From assembly GCF_003725795.1 (NCBI RefSeq), contig NZ_RBEE01000023.1, positions 186,001 to 250,000 on the forward strand: a stretch of 64,000 nucleotides of DNA, written 5' to 3'. The notes below the pieces were generated by a model that searched no databases, was not told the DNA's origin, and saw only the letters and a program-made list of their open reading frames with translations. This DNA comes from Pedobacter jejuensis (GTDB lineage: Bacteria; Bacteroidota; Bacteroidia; Sphingobacteriales; Sphingobacteriaceae). The translations under genes were made by a program, and so were the position numbers. Below, one piece after another: positions 54,556-63,685 of the stretch. Positions within the stretch are counted from its first letter, which is position 1; each line of letters begins with the position of its first letter.

Positions 54556-55686
54556 TTAGGTTGCTACGTAATATATAACGTTTAGCATTATCGTCTCCGT
54601 AATTGCAAGAGCAATACCGTAGAGTATAAAAATAAATACCATCTTCCAAATTGTAGCTCCTCGTTTCCTTTGATAAAATACCTTCAGAGCGTTATAAAAA
54701 TACCACACAATCCAGATAACCACGCCGAGTTCGATAATGTTTGCAAGTACAGAATGTTCGCCGAAAATGTATTTGTTTAAAGGCTTTGTAAATATTGATA
54801 CAATAAAATAGGCCGTCATTCCATGTATCGTAAAAATTAAATGGTTTAAATAGTAAATGTGATTTCTACGGAAATTCCACATGATAAATAGAGCCAAAAG
54901 GGGCATCATTAGAAAGTATTGTTTTGGACGGTTATGTTCTAATGTTTCTTTTATTACCTCCGATTTTTCTCCAATTGCTATCGAACGTTTTGTCGCCATC
55001 CGTTCAAACCAATTATCCTGTTTCAGTAAGGGTAATTGTTTTTGTCGGGAAAGGTATGCGCTATACGTACTATCATTTCTATCATTATGAATGCTAGAAA
55101 GTTTAGATATTATTTTTTTTAGTGAATCAGATTTATTTGTAGTACCCTGGGTTTTTAATTTAGATAGAACTACAGCCTGCTCCTTAAAACCCAGCTCTTT
55201 AAAGTTTTCTACATCAACTTCTTCCTTAAATCCGGCCTTAACCTTATCTAAAACCTCGGCACTTTTGCCATTAACTATTCCAGCATCTGCTAATTCTTTG
55301 CTTACACTATCAATGGCAGTAACTTTTTCTGTAGCAGTTTTACTTGATTTATATTCTTTATTTTTTTTAGAATGTTCTGGAGAATATGCCACCAAAAAAT
55401 ACACAATCGATACGAATATGTACATACTCACCGGGTTGATGTACCTGGCTCTTTTTCCTGCCAGATAATCTAATGTTACTTGCCCGGGTTTGATTAATAG
55501 TGGAGTGAGCGTTTGGAAAAATTTATTGTCAAAATGAAAATAATGCGCAATACTATGGCTGATAAATCCCCAGAAACTTTCTTTCAATTCTAGATTTGGT
55601 TGTCCGCAATTGCTGCAATAATGCGTTTCTACATGCGAACCACAGTTTAAGCAATTGTGTTCTTTTCTGTATTTACCGGTTGACAT
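54556..55686 (-). CDS. DUF3667 zinc-ribbon membrane protein
   Basis: 376 residues. N-terminal zinc ribbon CLNCGSHVETHYCSNCGQ, then HYFHFDNKFFQTLTPLLIKP and GQVTLDYLAGKRARYINPVS (DUF3667 hallmark), one membrane helix, a charged, probably coiled-coil region of about 130 residues, and three or four C-terminal helices. Function unknown. It starts 14 bases after the nucleoside permease stop. Confidence 0.92.
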   Translation of the reverse strand: MSTGKYRKEHNCLNCGSHVETHYCSNCGQPNLELKESFWGFISHSIAHYFHFDNKFFQTLTPLLIKPGQVTLDYLAGKRARYINPVSMYIFVSIVYFLVAYSPEHSKKNKEYKSSKTATEKVTAIDSVSKELADAGIVNGKSAEVLDKVKAGFKEEVDVENFKELGFKEQAVVLSKLKTQGTTNKSDSLKKIISKLSSIHNDRNDSTYSAYLSRQKQLPLLKQDNWFERMATKRSIAIGEKSEVIKETLEHNRPKQYFLMMPLLALFIMWNFRRNHIYYLNHLIFTIHGMTAYFIVSIFTKPLNKYIFGEHSVLANIIELGVVIWIVWYFYNALKVFYQRKRGATIWKMVFIFILYGIALAITETIMLNVIYYVAT

Positions 55687-55700
55687 AAGGGATTAAGAGG

Positions 55701-57080
55701 TTATAAATGATTAATTGCTTCTACTTCTGCTCTAGTATGTTTATGTTTAAAAATAACAACGAAAACTATAGCAATAACAAGAACATAAATTGTGAAAGAC
55801 AACCAGATGTTATGCCAGTCTTTTACATCCAACGCTCTACTTAAATCGCCATTTTGCAACACACTAATGCCTTTATCATTTAAAAATTTAAGCAAATGTT
55901 TGTTGTCTGCTTCACTCTTTACGTATTTAGAAAGCGAATCTATGCTGCTGTAATAAGTTGTAAAATATTTATTAATCATCCAGCCAGAAACAAGACTTCC
56001 AAAAACGGCTCCAAAGCCGTTTGTCATCATCATAAATAATCCTTGTGCAGATGAACGTGTTTTAGGTGTTGTGGAAGTTTCAACAAATAATGAACCTGAG
56101 ATGTTGAAGAAGTCGAAAGCCATGCCATAAACAATACAAGATGTTATTATCATCCATAAATTTGCAGATGGGTCGCCGAATGAAAATAAAGCAAAGCGAA
56201 GTACCCAGGCAAACATGGCGATGGCAATAACCCATTTAATTCCAAATCGTTTTAAAAAGAATGGAATAGCTAGGATAAATAGTGTTTCTGATATTTGAGA
56301 AATAGACAGAATTATGGTAGAATATCGGATTACAAATGAATCTGCAAAAACTGGAAATAATTTAAATTCGTCTAAAAAAACATCGCCATAAGCATTTGTT
56401 AGTTGAAGCGCAGCGCCTAAAAACATCGAAAATATGAAGAATAACGCCATTTTATAATCAGCAAATAGCTTAAAAGATTCTAATCCAAGTTTTTGTATAA
56501 ATGATTTTTTCTCGCTGATTAAATTTAAAGGCTTGCAGGCTGGTAATGTAAAGGAGTAAATTCCTAGTAGTAAAGCACTTATGCCTGCAATATAAAATTG
56601 ATTTGCGCTGGCTTTATTTCCGGTTAAATTGGTAATCCACATGGCTACAATAAAGCCCACAGTTCCCCAAACACGTATTGGCGGAAAATTTTTAACAACA
56701 TCAAAATTTCCATTTTTTAACGTCGTGTAACTTATCGAATTACTTAAAGCAATTGTTGGCATATAAAAACACATTGCCACCAGCATTACCCAGAAAAAAC
56801 TATGAGGATTTTCTACTTGCGGCAAATAAAACATAGTTGCTGCGTATAGAATATGCAAGATAGCATAGAGTTTTTCTGCATTAATCCATTTATCGGCAAG
56901 TATGCCTGTAATGGTAGGCATAAAAAGAGATGCGATGCCCATTGTAGAAAAAATAATCCCGAAATCAGCACCATCCCATTGTTTAGTCCCGAACCAATAA
57001 TTTGCAATTGTAATTAACCACGCTGCCCACACAAAAAATTGCATGAAACTCATTATAGTTAAGCGAAACTTAACATTCAT
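55701..57080 (-). CDS. Nucleoside:proton symporter, NupG/MFS type
   Basis: 459 residues, 12 membrane helices. The start (RLTIMSFMQFFVWAAWLITI) and the motifs YMPTIALSNSISYTTLKN, PPIRVWGTVGFIVAMWITN and YGMAFDFFNISGSLFVE match NupG/XapB-type nucleoside permeases of Bacteroidota. A 256-bp AT-rich gap with no gene lies upstream. Confidence 0.9.
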   Translation of the reverse strand: MNVKFRLTIMSFMQFFVWAAWLITIANYWFGTKQWDGADFGIIFSTMGIASLFMPTITGILADKWINAEKLYAILHILYAATMFYLPQVENPHSFFWVMLVAMCFYMPTIALSNSISYTTLKNGNFDVVKNFPPIRVWGTVGFIVAMWITNLTGNKASANQFYIAGISALLLGIYSFTLPACKPLNLISEKKSFIQKLGLESFKLFADYKMALFFIFSMFLGAALQLTNAYGDVFLDEFKLFPVFADSFVIRYSTIILSISQISETLFILAIPFFLKRFGIKWVIAIAMFAWVLRFALFSFGDPSANLWMIITSCIVYGMAFDFFNISGSLFVETSTTPKTRSSAQGLFMMMTNGFGAVFGSLVSGWMINKYFTTYYSSIDSLSKYVKSEADNKHLLKFLNDKGISVLQNGDLSRALDVKDWHNIWLSFTIYVLVIAIVFVVIFKHKHTRAEVEAINHL

Positions 57081-57336
57081 AAATAGTCTGTTTGATTTGA
57101 AAGTAAAAGCTGAATATAGAACTATTTTAAAAGATTATCTAAATTGGAATAAAAAATATTGATAATGTTATGTATTAATAAGATGCTTTCGAGAAAATAA
57201 TAAGATTTTGTTCAGTTTTATTAAATATTCCAAAGCGTATACTCAATAAGGTTTCCAATTCAATAATAGTTTGTATAATTTATCCGATATAAAATTGTGT
57301 TAAAATATAATCTGGTATAATTATAAAATATGATAA

Positions 57337-57954
57337 TTATTGACTTGAACTTCTTTTGTGCAACTCATCTCTTAATCTAGCTGCTTTTTCGTAAGCTTCA
57401 TCAGCAATTGCTTCTTGAAGCTTTTGTTGTAATTCATCTACAGTCAATTCACCAAAACCTGGTTGACTTGAAGCAGATGGAACTGTTTCTGCATCTGGTT
57501 CTTTGGCAATGCTGTCCATGTTTTCGAGAAAAAGAAAATCATTTCCTTCAATTACGATGCCTGCAGAAGCTAAAATAAACTCATAAGTGTAAATCATTGC
57601 ATTAAACCTAACTGCTAAAGCAATCGCGTCAGATGTTCTGGCATCTATCTCATGGGTGTTTTTACCGTCGTTACAAATTAACTTTGCGTAAAAAACACCA
57701 TCTACAAGGTTGTAGATAATAATTTCCTGAATATTAATATGGAAAGTATCCGCCATCGATTTAAATAAATCGTGTGTCAGCGGCCTACTTGGAGTCATTT
57801 TTTCAATCTCAATGGCTATCGCTTGAGCTTCAAATGCGCCAATGATGATTGGTAATCTACGGCGTCCGTTTACTTCGCCCAAAACCAATGCGTAAGCACC
57901 CGATTGAGTTTGGCTGTAAGATAAGCCAACAATATCTAATTTTACTTTCTTCAT
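57337..57954 (-). CDS. Bifunctional nuclease (DUF151) with UvrB/UvrC motif
   Basis: 205 residues from ATG 57,954. The five codons upstream to 57,969 fall inside a palindrome and are not conserved. The DUF151 domain (KVKLDIVGLSYSQTQSGAYA, RRRLPIIIGAFEAQAIAIEI, EIDARTSDAIALAVRFNAMI) fills the first 140 residues. The tail ELTVDELQQKLQEAIADEAY EKAARLRDEL is a UVR motif. The family has been described as having DNase/RNase activity. Confidence 0.92.
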   Translation of the reverse strand: MKKVKLDIVGLSYSQTQSGAYALVLGEVNGRRRLPIIIGAFEAQAIAIEIEKMTPSRPLTHDLFKSMADTFHINIQEIIIYNLVDGVFYAKLICNDGKNTHEIDARTSDAIALAVRFNAMIYTYEFILASAGIVIEGNDFLFLENMDSIAKEPDAETVPSASSQPGFGELTVDELQQKLQEAIADEAYEKAARLRDELHKRSSSQ

Positions 57955-57964
57955 ATTTATGGAT

Positions 57965-58020
57965 GTCATGTTGAGCTTGTCGAACTATCTTATTTAATCT
58001 CTCAACAAGCTCGGAATGAC
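57965..58020. repeat. Palindromic element of the gtcatgttgagcttgtcg type
   Basis: gtcatgttgagcttgtcgaa pairs imperfectly with ctcaacaagctcggaatgac around a loop of about 15 bases. It lies between etfA and the nuclease gene (same strand). Its ends gtcat/atgac match the second family, not the cattgcgagg family. Confidence 0.75.
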
Positions 58021-58025
58021 AAAAA

Positions 58026-58997
58026 TTAAGCTTTATGTGCTTTTAATGCTTCAATTAATTTTGGAACTACTTCAAAAGCATCACCAACAATACCGTAATC
58101 GGCCACTTTAAAAAATGGAGCTTCTGAATCTTTATTGATAACAACAATTACTTTTGAAGAACTTACACCAGCCAAATGCTGAATTGCACCTGAAATACCA
58201 ATTGCAATGTATAAATTCGGACTGATTGATATTCCGGTTTGACCAACGTGTTCTGAATGTGGTCTCCAATCTGCATCACTAACGGGTTTAGAACATGCTG
58301 TTGCTGCACCAAGTAAGTTTGCTAATTCTTCAATCATACCCCAATTCTCAGGACCTTTTAATCCACGACCAGCCGATACAACTAATTCTGCATCAGGTAA
58401 TGAAATTTTATCTGTAGCACGAACGATTTCTTTAATCACCGTACCTAAATCAGATTGTTTAATATCTGCTGAAAAGCTTTCGATTACAGCTTCTACTGCA
58501 TTTTCTTTTACACCAAATGCATTTGGATTTAAAGCAATGATTTTATTTGCCGATGTTAATTCGGTAATAGCGAATGCTTTACCAGAAAATGCAGTTTTCT
58601 TAATTTCAAATTTACCACCATCGGTTTTAGGTAATTCTACAGCACCATCTGCCAAACCTGCTTTAAGTTTAACTGCAATACGTGGCGCTAATCCTTTACC
58701 CGAAAATGAATTGGATAGAACAACAATATCAGCCGATTCCTTTTCAGCGGCAGCAGCAATAACACTCGCATAAGCCTGGTTAACAAACGTTTTTAACTGC
58801 TCTGCACTTACATTTAAAACTTTGGCGGCACCATATTTACCTAATTCTTTTAGTTCACCATCTGCTACATCGCCTATAGAAATTGCAGTTAAGTTTGTTG
58901 ATTGTTGGTCGGCGATAGCTTTTGCATAAGAAACGGCTTCAAAAACCGATTTTTTAAATTTGCCTTCAGCTTGCTCTACATATACTAATACTGACAT
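58026..58997 (-). CDS. etfA: Electron transfer flavoprotein, alpha subunit
   Basis: 323 residues. N-terminal ETF domain (VLVYVEQAEGKFKKSVFEAV), then the FAD-binding domain ELVVSAGRGLKGPENWGMIE, ACSKPVSDADWRPHSEHVGQ, TGISISPNLYIAIGISGAIQ and SSKVIVVINKDSEAPFFKVA. It passes electrons from acyl-CoA dehydrogenases to the respiratory chain with EtfB, encoded 68 bases upstream. Confidence 0.96.
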   Translation of the reverse strand: MSVLVYVEQAEGKFKKSVFEAVSYAKAIADQQSTNLTAISIGDVADGELKELGKYGAAKVLNVSAEQLKTFVNQAYASVIAAAAEKESADIVVLSNSFSGKGLAPRIAVKLKAGLADGAVELPKTDGGKFEIKKTAFSGKAFAITELTSANKIIALNPNAFGVKENAVEAVIESFSADIKQSDLGTVIKEIVRATDKISLPDAELVVSAGRGLKGPENWGMIEELANLLGAATACSKPVSDADWRPHSEHVGQTGISISPNLYIAIGISGAIQHLAGVSSSKVIVVINKDSEAPFFKVADYGIVGDAFEVVPKLIEALKAHKA

Positions 58998-59065
58998 ATA
59001 TTTATTTCTTTATCCTTAAAATAAGGATTTGTGTTAATATTATTTAATTGATTAATGTTGTATTG

Positions 59066-59803
59066 TTAAATCACTTTGGCTTCGCTGTGCAGTAAGTTAA
59101 TCAATTCTTCTGTTTGGTCGGCAGGAATTAAATTTACGGCGCCACGAGGAGCAGGAGTATCGTATTTTACAACTTTCGTTACTTCTTCAATAGCAACAGC
59201 ATCTACAACGGTTAAAGGTTTTGTTCTGGCAGACATAATTCCACGCATATTCGGGATTTTTGGTTCAGCAACACCTTCTGCACAACTTGCGATAAACTTT
59301 CCAGTTACGGTTACCACTTCTTTTCCACCTTCAATTTCTCTTTCTACTGTGTAATTAGAACCATCAGTTTCTAACTTTTTTATGATTGATATCGATGGAA
59401 TATCTAAAAATTCTCCAACCATTGCTGCAACCTGATTACCATTGTAATCGATAGATTCGCGGCCAGTTAGGATAATATCAAAATCTTTATCTTTTGCATA
59501 TTCCGCGATTTGTTTAGCTACAAAATACGCATCTCTTGGGGCAGCATTAACTCTAACTGCATCATCAGCGCCAATTGCTAAAGCCTTTCTAATGGTTGGG
59601 TCGTTGCTCGCTTCACCAACATTGATTACGGAAACAGTACCCTTGCCACCTTCAGTAAGTTCTATTGCTTTAGATAAGGCAATTTCATCATATGGATTAA
59701 CAATATATTGTACTCCTGCAGTATTGAATTCTGTATTATCGTTGGTAAAGGTTATTTTTGTTGTCGTGTCTGGCACGTTACTGATACAAACTAATATTTT
59801 CAT
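59066..59803 (-). CDS. etfB: Electron transfer flavoprotein, beta subunit
   Basis: 245 residues. MKILVCISNVPDTTTKITF, YIVNPYDEIALSKAIELTEG, KALAIGADDAVRVNA, ILTGRESIDYNGNQVAAMVG and PNMRGIMSARTKPLTVVD are EtfB motifs; the last is the recognition-loop region. It binds AMP and pairs with EtfA. First gene of the etfBA operon. Confidence 0.96.
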   Translation of the reverse strand: MKILVCISNVPDTTTKITFTNDNTEFNTAGVQYIVNPYDEIALSKAIELTEGGKGTVSVINVGEASNDPTIRKALAIGADDAVRVNAAPRDAYFVAKQIAEYAKDKDFDIILTGRESIDYNGNQVAAMVGEFLDIPSISIIKKLETDGSNYTVEREIEGGKEVVTVTGKFIASCAEGVAEPKIPNMRGIMSARTKPLTVVDAVAIEEVTKVVKYDTPAPRGAVNLIPADQTEELINLLHSEAKVI

Positions 59804-59953
59804 ATATGTATATAATTGTATAATTGGTTTCTATTTGGTATGATTAATCAATAATGGTTTTAATACTTGATTATCTCTCATAATGATTTCATATTTACGC
59901 TGTCAATATATAAGGTCTTTCTGCAAATTTAATTAAAAAAGCAAGGAAATAAA

Positions 59954-60289
59954 ATGTCAACTACCCGTTTAAGTAAGTTATTAGAATTTTTCGAAAGCGA
60001 TCCTAATGATCCATTTATAGTATATGCCTTAGCCACAGAGTATAACAACTTAAATGATAAAGAAAAAGCCTATTCTTTTTACCTTCAGTTAACTGATAAA
60101 CACCCAGATTACGTGGGAACATATTACCATTTGGGTAAGTTATATGAAAAGGATGGCCAGAAAGAAAAGGCAATCGAAATTTATCAAACCGGAATGGGTG
60201 TTGCTAGAAGTAAAAGGGATATGCATGCTTTTTCTGAATTGCAGGGCGCTTACAATTCTGCTGCAGGTTTAGATTACGAAGATGATTAG
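59954..60289 (+). CDS. Tetratricopeptide repeat protein
   Basis: 111 residues with about two and a half TPRs (DPFIVYALATEYNNLNDKEK AYSFY, here split; YVGTYYHLGKLYEKDGQKEKAIEIYQ region). No signal peptide, hence a cytoplasmic adaptor. Divergent from etfB. Confidence 0.88.
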   Translation: MSTTRLSKLLEFFESDPNDPFIVYALATEYNNLNDKEKAYSFYLQLTDKHPDYVGTYYHLGKLYEKDGQKEKAIEIYQTGMGVARSKRDMHAFSELQGAYNSAAGLDYEDD

Positions 60290-60364
60290 TATTAAAGTAT
60301 TAATTAATTGCTCATATTTAGCGAAGTACAAGAATACATTACTTTAAAAGATTAATTCCTTTAA

Positions 60365-61582
60365 ATGCAGCCAAAAACTCTAGTTGTAAAAAAGCAATGG
60401 CTTTTTATTCGCAACGTTATATTTTTCACTTTCACTTCATTTGGAGGCGCTCAGGCGCACTTGGCTTTGCTCTTAAAGTATTTTGTTCATAATACAAAAT
60501 TCATTTCAGAAGAAGAATTATTGGAATTAAATGCGTTGGCGCAGGTTTTACCCGGACCAGCATCTACACAAACCTTAGTAGGAATAGCTTGGAAAGTTGG
60601 TAAATTGAAACTTGCTATAATAACTTTTTTAATTTGGATTTTACCTACGGCCGCCATCATGACTTTCGCTGCAATAAGTTATGCGATGTTAGATCAGAAG
60701 CAAAAATTCATTGATATTTTAGAATACATCAAACCAATTGCTTTAGGTATTGTAGCTTATGGGGCCTTTAAACTTGGCACAAAAGTTCTAAAAACACAAG
60801 TTTCTATATTTCTCGCGGTAGCATCTGTGGTAGCAACTTTTGTTTTAAGGAATGCATACGTGTTTCCAATTGCTATTTTGGTTGGCGGAATGATATCATC
60901 AGCAATCGAAACCCCTGATGAGGAGACAAATTTACGTGTCAAGCTGTTCTCCAATATCAATCCAAGAAAAATGATTTATTTTCTTGGTGCACTATTGCTA
61001 TTTGCCTTAATTGGAGCAATTATTAACAGAACCTCGCCATTTAGTTTGCCAATTCGTTTACTAGAAAATTTTTATCGTAATGGTATATTGGTTTTCGGGG
61101 GTGGACAGGTTTTGGTGCCGTTAATGTTTACCGAGTTTGTAGAGATGAAGCAATATTTAAATGCATCGGGATTTCTATCAGGCTTTGCATTGCAACAGGC
61201 ACTGCCTGGTCCAACATTCTCTTTTACAAGCTACCTGGGCGCTTTGAGTATGCGAAACTTTGGCTATGGCGTTTGGGGACAAATACTTGGAGGATTAATT
61301 GGGGTAATTGGTGTTAATTTACCCGGACTAATTTTAGTTTTGTTTATCGTTCCTTTTTGGGATGACTTGAAAAAAATATCTAGAATTCGCCACAGTTTAT
61401 CGGGAATTAATGCAGTAAGTGTTGGTTTTATAATTGCAGCATTTATATTATTGCTTATCCCGATGGGATTCAATTGGTTATTTCTTGGGATTATGGTAGT
61501 AACTTTCTTACTTCTTAATTATACCAAAATTAGCCCGCCGATAATTGTTTTGGCTGGAATTTTAATCGGCTATCTGTTTTAA
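60365..61582 (+). CDS. chrA: ChrA-type chromate transporter (CHR family)
   Basis: 405 residues with two homologous CHR halves. First: FTFTSFGGAQAHLALLLKYF and LNALAQVLPGPASTQTLVGI. Second: FYRNGILVFGGGQVLVPLMF and LSGFALQQALPGPTFSFTSY. The duplicated GG..LPGP motif is diagnostic of the long-chain family. It exports chromate in characterised relatives; the physiological substrate here is not known. Confidence 0.93.
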   Translation: MQPKTLVVKKQWLFIRNVIFFTFTSFGGAQAHLALLLKYFVHNTKFISEEELLELNALAQVLPGPASTQTLVGIAWKVGKLKLAIITFLIWILPTAAIMTFAAISYAMLDQKQKFIDILEYIKPIALGIVAYGAFKLGTKVLKTQVSIFLAVASVVATFVLRNAYVFPIAILVGGMISSAIETPDEETNLRVKLFSNINPRKMIYFLGALLLFALIGAIINRTSPFSLPIRLLENFYRNGILVFGGGQVLVPLMFTEFVEMKQYLNASGFLSGFALQQALPGPTFSFTSYLGALSMRNFGYGVWGQILGGLIGVIGVNLPGLILVLFIVPFWDDLKKISRIRHSLSGINAVSVGFIIAAFILLLIPMGFNWLFLGIMVVTFLLLNYTKISPPIIVLAGILIGYLF

Positions 61583-61597
61583 GGATGGGAGATAAGT

Positions 61598-61813
61598 GAT
61601 GGAAGATGTTTGATGGTAAATGGTAGATGGAAGATGTTTGACCGAATTTAAACTAGTATAAATTACGAAGAAACTATTCTGTTTAACATCTTCATTTTAT
61701 CAATTCACATGTAAAACCAACTTATACAGCCCAAGACTGAAATCGTGGGCATTGTTGCAAGTGTATAAATTACCTTTCAACCCAGACATATAACCCACGA
61801 TTTTAATCGTGGG
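61598..61813. repeat. Direct repeats and a palindrome between chrA and dnaB
   Basis: gatggaagatgtttga occurs at 61,598-61,613 and again at 61,626-61,641. Farther on, cccacgattttaatcgtggg (61,794-61,813) is a perfect palindrome, with a partial copy aaatcgtgggc near 61,740. The palindrome may end the converging transcripts but lacks a T-run on either strand. Confidence 0.7.
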
Positions 61814-61845
61814 AAAAACTAGCTTATCCATTTTCCTTTTTACAC

Positions 61846-63429
61846 CTAAAATGGTGGTACATCATCATCTTCCATATCATTACCTTTTGAAGGCATAATA
61901 ATCGTATTTCCTCTTGGGCTTGGATTGTGGTAATTATCAAAAGCCCCAGATGGCATCATGCCTGCAGAAGCATCTGCTGCGAATGATGTTGGGGCAGAGA
62001 AATCTTCCTCTAAATCGGTAAACTTTACAAACTTACCTATAAACCTTAAAGGTACTATTCCGGTTTCTCCATTACGGTGTTTAGCAATAATTACCTCGCC
62101 AATTCCGGCTTGAGATCGTCCTTGTTCATCTTCGGTAATGCCATAATATTCAGGTCGATAAAGGAATAGAACCATATCTGCATCCTGTTCAATCGAACCA
62201 GATTCACGTAAATCTGATAGCATTGGTCGTTTTCCCTGTAAACCAGGTCTGCTTTCCACAGCACGACTTAATTGCGATAACGCTAAAACCGGCACATCGA
62301 GTTCTTTTGCAACAGATTTTAATGCTCTTGAAATACTACCAATTTCCTGTTCACGGTTACCGCCACCTTTTCCATTTTCACCCTTGCCATGCATTAACTG
62401 AAGGTAATCTACAATAACCAACTGAATATCATATTGAGATTTTAATCTTCTGCATTTTGCACGGAACTCGAAAATATTTAATGCTGGAGTATCATCAATT
62501 AGAAGAGGAGCTTCAGTTAAACGACCAATTTTGCTATGCAATTGTTGCCATTCCCACTCTTGTAAATTCCCTTTTCTAATTTTTTCTTGTTCAATTTCCG
62601 CTTCACCAGATATTAAACGATTAACCAATTGCACACTCGACATCTCCAAAGAAAATACAACTGTTGGTTTTTGAAAATCGACCGTGGCATTTCTAGCACA
62701 GGTAAGTACAAAAGCTGTTTTTCCCATCGCTGGTCGGGCAGCAATAATTACCAAATCTTGCTTTTGCCAGCCACCTGTAATCCTATCCAAGCCTGTAAAC
62801 CCTGTCGGAACACCTGTTAAACCATCAGTTTTGGTTCTTAATTCTTCAAGTGTTGCTAAAGATTGCTTGATGATATCATCCATTTTCTGGGTATCTCTAC
62901 GCAAATTGTTTTGGGCAATATCAAATAAACCTTTTTCAGCATGGTCTAATAAATCAAAGATATCAGTCGTGTCTTCATAAGCACTTGTAATAATATCAGT
63001 AGAAATTCGAATCAATTCTCTCTGTATGTATTTCTGAGAAATGATACGTGCGTGGTATTCTATATTTGCTGCAGATGCAACACGGTTAGTTAGGTTTGTA
63101 ATGTAGTAAGCGCCACCAACCATTTCTAAAGTTCCCATTTGGCGTAACTCGGCAGTAACTGTCAAAATATCAACAGGTTTAGATTTTTCGAATAGCATGT
63201 GTATTGCAGCGAAAATCTTCTGATGAGCTTCCTGATAAAAAACTTCTGGTTTTAAGATGTCGATAACGGCAGATAGAGCATCTTTTTCGAGCATTAAAGC
63301 ACCCAAAACAGCTTCCTCTAAATCTAATGCTTGAGGAGGAAGCTTGCCCATGGAACTCACTGTACTGGTTAATCTTGCTTTTCGGGATATAATATTGCCT
63401 TTTCCGCCCTGTTCGTTTTCAAAACTCAT
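61846..63429 (-). CDS. dnaB: Replicative DNA helicase DnaB
   Basis: 527 residues. N-terminal primase-interaction domain (PPQALDLEEAVLGALMLEKD), linker helix, and RecA-like domain with Walker A LVIIARPAMGKTAFVLTCAR. The DnaB motifs are VVFSLEMSSVQLVNRLISGE, LVIVDYLQLMHGKG (Walker B), ALSQLSRAVESRPGLQGKRP and LRESGSIEQDADMVLFLYRP. The Asp/Pro-rich tail is longer than in E. coli (471 residues), as usual in Bacteroidota. No intein is seen. Confidence 0.97.
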   Translation of the reverse strand: MSFENEQGGKGNIISRKARLTSTVSSMGKLPPQALDLEEAVLGALMLEKDALSAVIDILKPEVFYQEAHQKIFAAIHMLFEKSKPVDILTVTAELRQMGTLEMVGGAYYITNLTNRVASAANIEYHARIISQKYIQRELIRISTDIITSAYEDTTDIFDLLDHAEKGLFDIAQNNLRRDTQKMDDIIKQSLATLEELRTKTDGLTGVPTGFTGLDRITGGWQKQDLVIIAARPAMGKTAFVLTCARNATVDFQKPTVVFSLEMSSVQLVNRLISGEAEIEQEKIRKGNLQEWEWQQLHSKIGRLTEAPLLIDDTPALNIFEFRAKCRRLKSQYDIQLVIVDYLQLMHGKGENGKGGGNREQEIGSISRALKSVAKELDVPVLALSQLSRAVESRPGLQGKRPMLSDLRESGSIEQDADMVLFLYRPEYYGITEDEQGRSQAGIGEVIIAKHRNGETGIVPLRFIGKFVKFTDLEEDFSAPTSFAADASAGMMPSGAFDNYHNPSPRGNTIIMPSKGNDMEDDDVPPF

Positions 63430-63660
63430 AGAACAAAAGTAGTTAAAAGTTATGCCGTTTGTTTGAATTAGTTCTTACTAGTTTCCTAACAGATTGAAAC
63501 ATAAATAATTTATATTTTTAGTGATTTTAAGAAAATTAAAAATTTATACACAATAAAATGTTAATAAAGCTAAGGCGAAAATTAGATGCAGAAATTTTTA
63601 AAAATCGACTATCAATTTTCTTGGCTAAATAAATTTATTAGCCTTTGCCATAAAAACAAT

Positions 63661-63668
63661 TACTTTTG
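63661..63668 (+). promoter_or_regulatory. Putative -7 promoter box (tacttttg) for rlmB
   Basis: Matches TAnnTTTG 18 bases before the start codon; a ttg-containing stretch (ctttgcc) lies only 13 bases upstream, shorter than the usual spacing, so the call is weak. Confidence 0.35.
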
Positions 63669-63685
63669 CAAAACAAATTTTTAAC

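Noticed and set aside
61846..63429. Intein in DnaB
   Set aside because: All helicase motifs are contiguous and the length is normal for the phylum.
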